Shown: positions 13,938-26,501 of the stretch, piece after piece | Layout of the letters: each line of letters starts with the position of its first letter | Position numbering within the stretch: the first letter of the stretch is position 1 | Assembly: GCA_900239685.1 (NCBI GenBank) | Contig: OENT01000356.1 | Coordinates: forward strand, 38,479 to 102,478 | Source: Rotaria macrura | Lineage: Eukaryota; Rotifera; Eurotatoria; Philodinida; Philodinidae | DNA length: 64,000 nt | Reading direction: 5' to 3' | Notes under the pieces: generated by a model | Databases searched by the model: none | What the model was told of the DNA's origin: nothing | What the model saw: only the letters and a program-made list of their open reading frames with translations | Position numbers and translations under genes: made by a program

Positions 13938-14236
13938 TTTGTCAACGATATTTTTCAAATAGATTTACATATTCTCAACCAGCGTCAAAGTCTCTCTCTA
14001 GTGATATATATAATTCGACGTAATTAGACAAAAAAACATTTTTGATCGTCCTGGTTTCCACGGAGACCAATGGGGGGGGGGGGGAAACAGCTGATTTCTG
14101 TTTCTCGTTGACCTAGGCGCTATGAGGCAGGTGAAAAACAAGCTGCTTTTCGACAAAATAAATTACATCAGTCTACTCAGAATTTTACATTGATTGAGAA
14201 TATGTAAATCTGTTTGAAAAATATCGTAGACAAAAA
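13938..14236. repeat. Inverted repeat, arms about 46 bp
   Basis: The left arm (13938-13984) carries ACGATATTTTTCAAATAGAT and the right arm (14188-14236) the inverse with few mismatches. The loop of about 200 bp includes the poly-G run. Confidence 0.75.
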
Positions 14237-14404
14237 TTGGGTTTATCACCATTTGCTTTTTTTTTTCGTATCTAAAAATATTGAAAAAATTCAGGACCTT
14301 ATTAAAGCCTTCTCGAAGATTTTTGGATGGTGGAAAGTTTAGAAGCCGCCGGGACTTCTATTGATGGAAAGGGCTAGTCAAATGGCACTTTAGAATTTTT
14401 TTTT

Positions 14405-14945
14405 CTTTGACCTACGACTTTTCCATAGAATACAATAAGGTGAGATTTTCAATTTTGATAAATATTGTCTCTACCCAAATGGGATAATCAGATTTCGCTG
14501 AATTTAATATATTTTAAAGAGGAAACGCTTTTACGAACATTGACAAGAGTCATTTTAAGAAATATTGAACTTCGATTTTGACCAGAGAGATCGTTAGTAA
14601 TGCCCAAGGACTAAACTCTTGGTACTAAAAATTATAGTAGACCTACCACTCAGCGGTATGCATACCCAGAACAAAATTTAGCTTAAGTAGAAAAGGTGTT
14701 TTTGAAATACAAGATCTTCAATATTTTCACTTTTTCCAAGAATAGTCCTTGAAAAACGCCACCGAAAAACAACGATTCAAGATTTTCGGAAATAGTTTTT
14801 GTCAATATGTGTGAAAGCGTTTACTCTATAAAATATAATGAATTTAGCAAAGTCTGATTATCTCATTTGGGTACGGACAACTTTTATTAAAATTGAAAAT
14901 CTCATCTTATTGTATTTCCTTGAAAGATCATAGCTCAAAGAGGTA
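14405..14945. repeat. Inverted repeat, arms about 130 bp
   Basis: The left arm (about 14405-14535) contains AATACAATAAGGTGAGATTT. The right arm (about 14810-14945) contains its inverse, AAATCTCATCTTATTGTATT. The arms also share ACCCAAATGGGATAATCAGA. Probably the ends of an old foldback transposon. Confidence 0.75.
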
Positions 14946-15815
14946 TCATACGATAGTTTTGTCATGAAAAAAAAAACATTCTAACGTTCTCTTTAGTATC
15001 AGGTGAAAAATGAGTTCGATTCATTGAATCGATATTGAGTTATTGGTTATAAAAAAATGATTGAATTCGCTTTTTTTCTACTCTAATTAGTTTTTCTTCT
15101 ATTAAAAATGAGCAACCAGCATGATCATGTCACTCCCCATCGTATGAAAAATGTTTGGAATGATACTCAATAAGCATTGAATCATATCGTACAGTTTTTC
15201 AAGTCAAACTGTATGCAAAGCACAAATCTTTCAAACATTTTCAATACGATTGGGCATAACACACCCACCATGCATTTTATTTATTTTCATAAACGAAAAT
15301 TTAATCATCTTTTGTCTAGTAGAATCTTTCACGAAGTATCTTTTGGAGAAGAATTCAATTGTTTATAATTTACTTAATTCGATTCACATACACATTGCAA
15401 AATTATTCACACCGTGTATTTAAAAAAAAAGCCATCATTTCTCTAATACCCTTTAAGCTGCATTTAGTATTGAAGATAAATAAAAATATAACGCGTTTCA
15501 GGCTTAGTTCGTATTTATAGTATGTTAATAAGTAAAGGAAGTATTGAAATAAAAACAAAAAAGATTGCAATAGAAGAAATTCAAATGACGTCCATAGTAT
15601 TTTCAAACGGTCATTACATGACTGTCATATAATATGCTACAAATTTTCATACGAGATAAAATATCAATCTCAACAAACATTTATACATTACGAAAATGAA
15701 AATTTCTCGTTACGACTATTATACACTATGATGATGCACCGGTGAAGGTTCACTTTATAATTATGTTAACGTACATTTTTCAATCATTATCATTGTGATC
15801 AGTGAAATTAGGTAG

Positions 15816-16132
15816 AAACAGCTGTTAGTGCAATTTCGGTGAGATTAAAAATGTGAAACACGTTGTAACTGCTGTTGGTAATTATTTGAAAGCTGTTTCC
15901 TTTGATTTATCTTACGAAACAATAGCTCACGAGCATTGATCGATTTCTCTAGAAATACAATAAAGAAGAGAATCATCTATCATAATAATATTTCATTGAC
16001 ATACAGTTTTTTTGATCGCATTTCAATAACGTTTATGACCCGTCTAGAAATTGTCTGAATGAAAGATGGGAATTTTCTACTTTTATCTACTTCAACACTC
16101 CTTGTAGGTCGTGTTTAACAAACATGGACGAG
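15816..16132 (+). repeat. Old dispersed repeat, copy 1
   Basis: It shares two blocks in order with 32765-33170: a head around GCTGTTAGTGCAATTTCGG with GATTAAAAATG just after, and a tail around ACTTCAACACTCCTT. The copies are diverged and of unequal length. The kind of element is not clear; a SINE is possible but no Pol III boxes were recognised. Confidence 0.55.
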
Positions 16133-17084
16133 TGTCACATTATATACACACCCATGACATTGATAATGGTGGGAGGAGTTCATGTCGAGACTAATTTAAT
16201 CGTTATTCAAACAATGAAAAACATGAATCGGTGTCTATGAATTAATAGTAATTGTTGAGTCGAGAAGCATTTAGTAACGCAATATTAGATGTATGTATCT
16301 ATGTTTTTTTGAAATATTAAAATTTTTTCTAAGACTATGAGTATCTTACGAATTTTTTTCACCATAAACATCAAATACATACAGAGATGTTCAATGGTAC
16401 TCATTCTTGTCATTGTGTAGATTTTAGAATTATTATTACATTCGCAATAGTTTTCATGATGAAGAAAATCATTTTCGATTTCAACATGTAATCGGTAATC
16501 TTTCTGAAATGACGCTATATGACGCAAAGGGAAAAATGTTTTTTTCTTTATCATTGATATTATCAAAATCTTGCAAATAATGATGAAACTCGTTTATAAA
16601 TAAGATTTCAATTCAACGTCGTTTGATACATTTTCTACTAGGTAGAAAATTAGTAATAGACGCTTCACTAACCAACAATTCTTGCCGAATAAATCTTTAA
16701 TAAATCATTTATATACGTCATTAAATGCAACGTACTACATACGTGTAATGATTCGTCCTTGTAAAACAAACTTTGACCCTATAGATCAATGTACCTGTCA
16801 TCACTATTGTATATCTAAATATGAATAGTTCATCAATGGTAGGAAAATTCTTTTGATAAATCATGGAATTCAAAATGACATTGTGTAGTTTTCTTGATCA
16901 TTTAAAATCTATTATAATTATATAACATAAAAATGTAGATTGAAAAAAAAGGAGAGAGAAGCAAATATTTAGATCTAGCAGTCGTTATTTTTCATTGATC
17001 CATATTGAAAGAAAAACTTTTATATACTACGAATTAGTACAAATAGCTAATGTTGTCTGTGTTTGTTTTTCTTAAAGAATCTAA

Positions 17085-17698
17085 TCATTTCTTTTCTCGT
17101 GTTGATACAGGAGCATATTTTGATTTAATATATCGCATTAAAGTAAATGTAGCCAGTATAGCAACAAGTGTAAATATTAATTCAATAATCAATTTAGTTA
17201 TATCTTCGTTCAATGCATAAATATTCATATTGTTCTCATTATCGTTTGGTATTGCTGTTTTAGTGATACTAACGGTGTCATCCGTGATACTTGAAATCTC
17301 TGGCATAGGCGTTGTCAATAAACTACGATTTGGTGCTGTTTTCACAATACGTATTATGCCAAAGACCAATGTTAAAATAAATACAAAAATAAGTACAACA
17401 CCCGAGATCATTAATATAATAGCATTATCAAACCTAAACAGAACATGCTTTTAATATGAACAAGTTATAAATAGTTATTATGTCCGTACCATGTTGCATA
17501 AGTTGCTAAAAATATTGAAAGAAGGACGAGCCCCCCAATAGCAATCATTGCAATGGCATATGGATTTGTTGGTCGTTGAACGGTTTCAAAAATCCCATGA
17601 ATCACATAACGAAATAATATACTTGATAAAAGGAATCCATAGAAAACGGTTAATAAAATTCGAATTCCTTTGATTTGTTTCTTTTTATCCAGAGCCAT
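17085..17698 (-). CDS. Four-pass membrane protein (185 aa, two exons)
   Basis: Exons are 17698-17490 and 17433-17085 with a 56-bp GT-AG intron; phase 2 joins to give Trp70. The start codon lies 7 nt after a 3' splice site (TGTTTCAG). Hydrophobic segments sit at about residues 13-33, 47-67, 74-98 and 151-170, so four membrane passes are expected. A polar loop (about 100-147) with several Ser/Thr/Asn residues joins passes 3 and 4. The ends are Lys-rich (DKKKQIK; STREKK). The layout resembles small tetraspan proteins, but no family signature such as the tetraspanin CCG was seen. The function is unknown. The neighbours give no clue, because both flanks are long gene-free stretches. Confidence 0.8.
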
Positions 17699-17708
17699 CG
17701 TTTATCTG

Positions 17709-20700
17709 AAACAAAAATGAATAATTAGGATATTCTACTCATGGCTATAAATCTGTACACTAAAAGCATGTTTCGGTCAATATGTGCACACGTCTTATGC
17801 TTCTATTTCGTTCTTTGATTTCGTTTTTCTTTTCTTCGTTGTTCTTCTACACTATAGTCGTACATACACATATGCACGCATTGCATGAATGAAAGGAAAA
17901 AAAAGATTCAATTTTGTTATTCAAGTGACGAAGTTGGTTTTTTCCTTCGTTCTTCTATCTATGTCTTTGCTAATCTCATCTATACTCGTACTCGTATCGT
18001 TGATCTACAGATTTTTGGTCACTGGGCAAAATAACAATCATACGCTCTTACCAAATAGACTAGATAAAGAAAAGAACGCATACAAAAGTTCTATACTTAT
18101 CGACTTGTATTAAATGGGGAAATGCAAAGAGAAACATACCCATGTTGTCTTTAACGCAGAACAAATATCATCAAAGATTTTTCTTTTTTGTTTTTTTTTA
18201 TTATATTCGTTGTTATTAATAAAAGATTATGTTATAATTTGTACGATTTTGAATATAGAACATGAACCAAGCTTAGATTGCTCATATAAAAATCGTATGA
18301 AAAGAAATATACCGATAGTATAACATAAGTAAATGCGTGTGTAGGTACTCCATATGTGTAATTTATCGAATCGTAAGATTATTAATAGAACCTTGAAATA
18401 TATAGAATTTATTTGTAAGAATAATATTTATTTCTTCAAACAAGAAAGAATAGTGTACGTCGTCATAGTTCGAATTGAAGTGCAAATATATTCACTAATA
18501 ATTAGAATAAACATGAAATCTATTGATCGGTTTATATTGTATTTAATTTCGATGGATACATTGGAATTCACGACAAATGATAAATAAGTTTGTTTTTTTT
18601 TGCTTTTAGGGAAGATTTTATATAATCGTCATGTAAATCTTTTGATCAAGGAGTAGATTAATTTTCTTTGTGACCTTTTTTAAATATATATAAGAATGAT
18701 ATGTAAGTCATTGGATGTTCTAAGTTAATAGATGTCAAGTCGATATGCAAATGTATTATAGAATAGAGAAGTTGTTAGATGTAGTTTTATTTCATAACAA
18801 GATTCTAAGAAAATCTTTATGGAAAAATAATCTATATGTTTGTTCTTATTTCGATTGACGTTCGATTCTTAATCGATTTTTCTTATAACCTTGATAGCAG
18901 TTTTTTTTTTCATAGCTATTAGATCGATGGAAATGTGATGTTATTGTTTACAATATATAGACAATATGCTTCTGGTTTTCTGCTTCGTTTCATGTTCTTT
19001 TTTTTTTTTCTACTTTCGTTTATTGATAATATAAATATACATAAATGACATAACTCATCACTCAAATTACCAAGTTCGAATGAATCTACTTACGTAGGTC
19101 GACATAATTAAACATCTTCATGAGATTTTCTCTATAACAAGAAAAAACTGCGGATCATATCGATTTATTAATATTGTATGTATTGAGATGAAACTTATAT
19201 TCCTCTTGTTAAATATATTCAAATCATAGTCGAGACTAATTTTCGAGCTTGAATAAGATGATTACAATGAACATATCATATTCTTGTGAAGTAGCACATT
19301 CTTGTGAAACACGAGTGTCGAACTACGAACATCGAAAATAATACCATCGACAGACATGTCTCACTATGATATAAAACACTTATTTAATGTTTGTATGAAA
19401 GCATATGCTAAAGAAATGTATCCAAAGTAAAATTAACGATGATTTAATGAATCAGTAGAGATCTGATTTGTTTGACTTGAAAATTAGTTCATCTCATTTT
19501 TTGAAGTGAAAATAATTAATAAATACGAATATGAAAACATGATTGTGATCGAACATTTCAACGGACAGTACAACACTAATCGTAATATATGAACAATGTC
19601 TTTTTTTTGTAACTCACAACAGTAGTCAATGTGTGTTGTACGTTTCAATCTATTCAAATTTCATGGAATTTTCGAATAAACATTTCGTTCAGCACAAGTT
19701 GTTTCGTTATTGTCCTTTTGATAGAAAATTCATTAATACTGACATCATCGACGTTTCATAATGAACAACTATGGATGTAAAGAAAGAGTTTCTTTGAATT
19801 GAATTATTATCCTTAAAACTTTATTTTTTTATTTAATTACATAGATATTTGAAATATCTCACACTTTCAAGCATTAGTCTAGATTCACGATTATTGAAAT
19901 AGATGAATCTTAATTTATCGTACTGCAATGATATTTTGAAGTAATAGTGTATATAAGCATGTTGTTCAAAATTTTATTCTTCAAGGCCTCCGCTCCCACT
20001 TTCTGGACCAAAACCTTTTCATTTTTTCTGCCCTACGTGTGTTTTGAAAAGTTCTCTTTGTACTTACTAGTGACATTTTGAGAACTGATACACATAGGAC
20101 TTAATCATAAAAAAGAACGAAAGAATAAAATGATTGTCATAGTGGTATAGCACGTTTTTCTCTCTCTTTCCAGATGTTTTGGTGATCCGAGATTTTAGAA
20201 GAAATCTACTAACTCACCACCGTTTCTCAGCCACGATCAATTCGATCGGACTCGAATTTTTTTTTCTACGGATATTAGAGACACTTTAGAGCATCTACAT
20301 TTTTAATTTTGAAGAATATTATACTGCTGACTTTTTCCCGGTCTCGTAACGTAAGAACTATTCGATAAAATATATATTTTTTTAGGATGCTCTTCGTATT
20401 TTGATCTGTGTATTCGAAAGGAAAGAGAGAGAGAGAGAAAAAAAAAAGAAACCAGAAAAAGCAGACACCCTATAGTATCTGAAAAAAAACGTTTCAACTC
20501 AAGTAAGCATATCTCCTCAAAGAAACGGGAAATTTCGAGTCTATGATAACTTTTTTTCTACTCCTCGAAATCTATCTACTCTGAAAGTTTCAAAATATTC
20601 TGATGAGTGTTTCTCGGAAAGTGCTCGAAAAACTATTACTTATTTCGGTAAAAAAAGACACATGGGTATTTCTTTTAATAACTATTGACAAGAGCAGAGT

Positions 20701-23044
20701 AGAAGGGCGTGGTTTTCACCACTAGAAAGACCACACTCACCACCTTACCTCCATCAGATTATGAAGAGATATGAACGTTTTGTGGAACTCGCATATATTT
20801 TCGAATAGGGAGTAAATCTATAAGATCGAGTTTTTTATGCTCTTCATCTATTTCACCATCCTGCAGTAATAGACCCCCTCCTCCCTATTTTAGTTACCGT
20901 TTATTTCAATGCTTGGAATACGAAAAGTGTTAAATTACGACAAATGAATAACGCAACGTTAAAAATAACGAGCGAATAGCAACAATGAAAATGAAAAATT
21001 GAATGCCAACCAGGAACAGACGATACAAAAGTATTCGTGGTTTTAAATTTTCTGTATTTTCTATTAGTGTATTATGAAACTATAGATATGTGAGTTCCAC
21101 ATTTTAGTCCCCAATGGAGCTACGTTAATAAAAATTTTTGAAAATCGATCTCTGTTCTTATAGATCAGTATGTTCATCAGTTTTATTTATCTATATTGTA
21201 ACCTAATGTCTGCTAAATAAACCATGATACTTTTTGGAAGCAGGACTAAATCTTCTGAAATTTCGCCCTGTGATAATATATCTAGTGGTGCATAGAATAT
21301 TCTGAAAATTTCAGTTGAAAAGTATGGTCTTCTTTTTTCTCGAAATCGATAATAGTTGTTTCAGTGTGATCATACTTCTTCATAACATCATACGTAACTA
21401 ATTTACGTGCTATATCAAACAATAGCATATACAAAATAAAAGCAAGAATCGTAAAAAAAAAACACTTGCCATCTATCTTCTCATACTGCGTGTGTTCTAC
21501 TGCTATTCAGGACTCCTGAATCAGCAGATCAATCATTTACAGCAAGAAAATGAACAGAGAATTTAGACGCTATATACTATGGCATGTAGAATAATAGTCT
21601 TCTGTAGCACGTTATGTTTTGTACCCAAAAAGTAAGGCAAAACCTAATGCGATAAAGTCAACTGAAGAAAATCATTCGAGAAACTTGATCGTGTTGATCT
21701 TTGAAAATGTCCGATTCTACTACGGAATAATTTTACTTACGTCTATGGAATGAAGATTCAAATTTTTGAAGAATTTCGACTAAATAATTCTAATAATCTT
21801 CATCATTTCAACATATCATTTTTTATTTTAAATCTACAATAATTCACTAGACATCTAATAGTGGTATCATAGTAATATCACATATTTTTATCGTACACAT
21901 TCCATTTATCCGTATATATATATATATATATTTTCATTCACCAATCAAAGGTTGGTTTTTGCATATATAAATGTTATTTTCAATGGTGTTTTATCACAAT
22001 GTATGGTTGATTAAAAACGATTGTATCCTCTATCACAGAATAATAGCTAAAAGTACAATGCAACAAGTTTGCATGACATTTATTCTAACAGTCAAAGTTT
22101 CAAGTTTTGTTATGTAATATAGATGAAACAAGAAATCATTGAACCTATATATTGCATTCGATGAATGTATCTTCTTAAAACAGTACTCCTATTATGTTCG
22201 GATGGATTCGTTGATCTAAGGCTTGTGTGTTTTTAAATCTTGCGTGGTAAATAATCAAACAACGACTAAATATAGGAAGATTTACAGAATCAAAATTTTA
22301 TGATAGTATAATGCGACGAATCTATTGACTGTGATTTAGTCAATTTCTAACATTTGAATGCAGTATAAGATAAGAAATCGATCGATGTGACCTTATCTAT
22401 TTAACACTCTTATGATTAATCTAAGATCAATCGGTGCATATTTTATGCTATAATGAAGACTTATTAGAGAAGATTAAGTTGAAACAAAAGAAAAAAAGAA
22501 ATCATTGAGATGATTGAATAACATTTTAACAGAATACAATTCTATTGTTTCAAAAAATTTAGTCAATCACTTTTATATTTTACATTCGAAATGAAATCGT
22601 TCAATTGTAATCATTATTGAAATATATTAAAATTTTGAATTCTCGATAAACTACATTTTGTTTTCATTATCTGCTATTTCCTATTGATATTGAATATAAT
22701 CAACTACTAACCACTAATGTTTTCTTTTTTGTTTAAATAATGACATTTAATTGTTGTTATATTTCTAGTATGTAGACAAACATGACGTGCTAGAATGTAA
22801 TACAGATATCTCAATATATTAAAAAGGTATTTGTCAATAGTCGTTCTATTTGTTGAATCGTTATAAACTAAGCACACACATGCATGTGAATATATCACTG
22901 AATGTAAATATAAACTAAGAAAGAAATAAAATAAGGATCATTGAATAAAATCACAAGAAAAAGAATGTCTACGAATTTGAATTAATAATGAAAACTTGCA
23001 GATTTCACTAATCGATCAATCTATTGCAAGCAAAAATAAAAATT
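17709..23044. other. Gene-free intergenic region between two minus-strand genes
   Basis: AT-rich sequence with several chance ORFs (for example 17889-18587) that lack coding character. It has an (AT)n run near 21916-21932, an AG-rich run near 20420-20450 and one copy of a short dispersed repeat at 21088-21140. No RNA gene was recognised. Confidence 0.5.
21088..21140 (+). repeat. Short dispersed repeat, copy 1
   Basis: The segment around TGTGAGTTCCACATTTTAGT and the following CCCC-A-GGAGCTACG matches 48103-48155. The copies are diverged and probably belong to an old mobile element. Confidence 0.45.
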
Positions 23045-26000
23045 TTATTCTCTCATTTTTTTGTTGCATAATAATATACATGCCTTTGAAATGCCTCGAT
23101 GAATAAATAAATCTAGAACACATAATTCTTCTTGTGTTTCTTGTAAATGACGTTTATACATTTGCCAATCATCAAAACTTGGCACGGACTTTTGCTGATT
23201 TTTAACAGACGACGATTCGGCATTGAGGGCTGTTTCAATTACCTAGGAATAGTTTACAAAAAGATAATATGTGTGAAGCATTACAAGAAGAAAACTATTG
23301 TATTTGTTTAAATACTTCTTTAACGAGTGAGCGATCGATACTTTTTTGAGCGTCAATTACTGACAATTGATGTCTCTGTAGGTTTTCTATTGTTTGTTCA
23401 AGTTCAATTATAACCCATTCGAATCGATTGAGAATTTGTTTTCGCACTTTAAGTAAATCTTGATCGACATAAGATTCTTCTGATTGTGTATATTGATTAA
23501 ATAAATGTAAACGATGTTGACTTACAATAGTAAGATAGTTTTTTAATATTTTCAAGAATTGCTATGAAACAGTTAAAAAAAAACGATATCATAAAAAACA
23601 GCGAAACGTCAGGTATTATTTTACAGAACGTGTATGTCGAATATATGGATCTGTTTGAACATATTTACTTTCAGATTGAAAACTCGTCTAGAATGAAGTC
23701 GAATCGACAAAACAAACAAGATATTTCAGTTTTTACATTTCATCATATTACCATTGAAGAAGAAAATTTCTTATCTGTATCAATTAATACCACATAAAAT
23801 TGTCGATTATATTTTTATTAGAAGAGAGAAAATGTCGTTAGTAGACACATTTTTCCTCTTTGTGCATAGATATTCTTATGCTCACCTCGCTTTTTTCTTC
23901 TTGCTTACTGCATAGAATTGCTTTTTACGTACGATAGCTTATATACACATAAATTGTCGAATGACAGAGTGGCTTTGACAAAGAAAAAAAGAGCATAGAA
24001 TAACAAGTAGATTTTAGTTACCGTTCTGTTAATGATATGTTTGCTTGTTGATGTTTAAAAAATGAATATGATTTACCTGGAAGCTAGACAAGGCCGATAC
24101 GAACGTCAACTGCTGAATTCGCAGATGTTTTTTATGTCTTTTATAAATAAATATGATGAATCTTTCTATCAATAGATCTGATGTTTTGCATCAAATACAA
24201 TTATATTTGTTTTTCTGTTTTGTGGTATTTATGAAATAGAAAAGAAAGAAATTTTGATTGAATTGAAACAGAAATTTTCATCATCTACATAGACGAAATG
24301 AAATTATGTATAAATACATTTATACATGCGTCAATTCGTTTTCTTGGCCTTATAGTTAAGTGTACATTGAACATTTTTTATGCTATTGAGTTTAATTTGT
24401 AACTTAAATTGCTGTGTCTAGTACCATAAAATTATATTCATTTTTCATCATCCATGATATTTATTTAATCGATATTTCAACACCAATAAAAATCAAGGAC
24501 AAATAAAAACACATATGAGAATAACTACGGTATAATATTCATGAAAAGAAAAATCAGTCAATAAACCAGATTATTGTTCAATGATAGTTTAACGCATGTT
24601 GATTTGATAGTAATTCTAAAAATAAATCATTAAAAACAAGTATTGCGACATAATAAATTTAAATCATGCAGCGACAAATTTACATGCATAGTAAATATTT
24701 GTGCCCATCAATGAATGTAATACATTAAAGACTAATCTTACTTACTCGAGCTTGTTTCATCGAAAGATTGTGATTTTGATGAAAAATCTAATTTACATCG
24801 ATGTTTTGATGATGCTGAATATTGAAGATCGAAAGATTTTATAGATGTTTGTTCATATGACACGCTATATAGAGCTACATCTGGTTGATGACGAATTCGA
24901 CTTGTTCGAGTCATAGATTTGTAGGATAAATTTTGATGATTATTCAAGGAATGATATACAGAATCATTGTTTTGTGCTTTGATAGATAGACAATCGTCTA
25001 CCATTGTTTTTATTCGTTGTAATAGTTTATCTACTTCATTTGTTGATGATGAATGATTGAACCTATTCAAATCATCGGATGTTACCATCGTGGTTACCGT
25101 TGAAAGTGAATCTTTTATGTCATCGCATTTCTTTTGATTATCATGATTGTCAAATAATGACGATGTTGATTGTTGAGATGATATATAATTGAGTAAGGCC
25201 GATGAAATATTATTAACAAATAAATCTTCTTGATTAATAGTTTCGTCTATCGATGGAATATTAGTTGACGTGTCTTGTACCGATTTCATAAGATTCAATG
25301 GACTTGTTGGTTGTGACGTTAAATCAGGAAGACTAACAGTCTATGAAACACAAGTAGAAACAAAAACTAAATGTTTACTTCACAAGTTATAACGTTTTAT
25401 ATATATATTGTATCGACTGGAATTTAGATAAAACGTACCGTGCTTCGTTTTAATGAAACCGATGAATTTTTACGTGAATGTTGACTACTACTCGGCTTTG
25501 AGTGAAATTCATATGATAATAATGGATTCGATAGAGGAGTGCTTGCTCGAATAACAGGTAGTAGAAGTTCATTTTGGTTGCTTGCATGTTGTACACAGCA
25601 TAGGGTTGCTGAATTCACAAAAGATTCTGACGAATGTTCAGTAGATTTATAATCCAATGGATGTTCTGATATTGTTTGTGCTGATATTCCTTTCGTTAAA
25701 CTATCATCTGATTTTTCATGTGTTGAAGATGAAGCAAGTAAATTGAGTATACTATTAACTTTAATAAATTTTGATGCATGTGAAGAATTTTCTTTATTTG
25801 AATTTTCATTAGAACCAATGTCATCGATTTCCGTAACCATGTTTTCATCATAAAAATCTGAATTCTTACCATGTACATGTCCTGCTAAGACACAATCATA
25901 TACGCCACTTTTATATAATTGATATTGATTATATGGTGTAAGTATAGATGCAAGTCGAATTTGATCAATGATTGATTTGATCAAAATTAGTTTTCGTACC

Positions 26001-26475
26001 GAACGACGAAAACGACGAAGTACGGCTTCACGTCGACGTTTATGACTTAGATGATTGTTGTCCATTGTTAATTTTGTATTTCTCGAAGCAAGTAAGGCTG
26101 TCGAGATATTTTTAAAACGAAGTGCAGCAAATATAGCTCGACCAAGTTCGAGATGATAGGGACCAAGAAAAAGATGAAGTGTATCATCACGATTATCAAC
26201 AACAGATTGTACTTTATAGACTTGTGAAAGACGATCAACTGTATGTGATAAATTGTTAATTTTGAATAATTCTTTGTAAAAATAGAAAAAAAAATGAATT
26301 TTATAGTTGACGATGTGTTATCACATAATACAATGTACATACCCAATTCAATAAGTGATTTTATTTCAGGAAATAAATTTGTTAATTTTTCCAATTTACA
26401 TTTATTTAAAGTCGATTGACTTAAGAAAAATCTGTATGGTACGAACCGATAATTCTCGTCACCCGGTGAAGTCAT
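23045..26475 (-). CDS. Unrecognised six-exon gene, helical C-terminus (701 aa)
   Basis: Exons are 26475-26343, 26271-25439, 25340-24746, 24177-24077, 23561-23316 and 23242-23045. All introns are GT-AG and the total of 2106 nt stays in frame through all five junctions. Residues 1-110 look globular (FLGPYHLELG at about 79-88). Residues 122-145 are strongly basic, with KRRR and RRFRR. Residues about 190-520 are Ser/Asn/Thr-rich and probably disordered. Residues about 521-690 are predicted helical and rich in Leu, Gln and Glu, compatible with coiled coils. The last exon carries FDDWQMYKRHLQET and EELCVLDLF. No enzyme motif, signal peptide or membrane segment is seen. It may be a cytoskeletal or scaffold protein, but the family is not recognised. 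The fourth exon has the weakest acceptor (CATCAG). The start is the first in-frame ATG after a 3' splice site 26 nt upstream. Confidence 0.8.
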
Positions 26476-26501
26476 TATCAATATGCAATATGAAAATATT
26501 T

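Larger units (their letters stand above)
13219..17084. other. Intergenic region with foldback repeats, no gene seen
   Basis: Between the stop codon of gene 1 and the convergent end of gene 2. It holds two hairpin-forming inverted repeats (13938-14236 and 14405-14945), a run of 13 G at 14072-14084 and one copy of a dispersed repeat (15816-16132). ORFs here are short and show no coding character. Confidence 0.5.

Noticed and set aside
17889..18587. Three consecutive plus-strand frames near the four-pass protein gene
   Set aside because: AT-rich hydrophobic translations typical of noncoding sequence; no consistent splicing.
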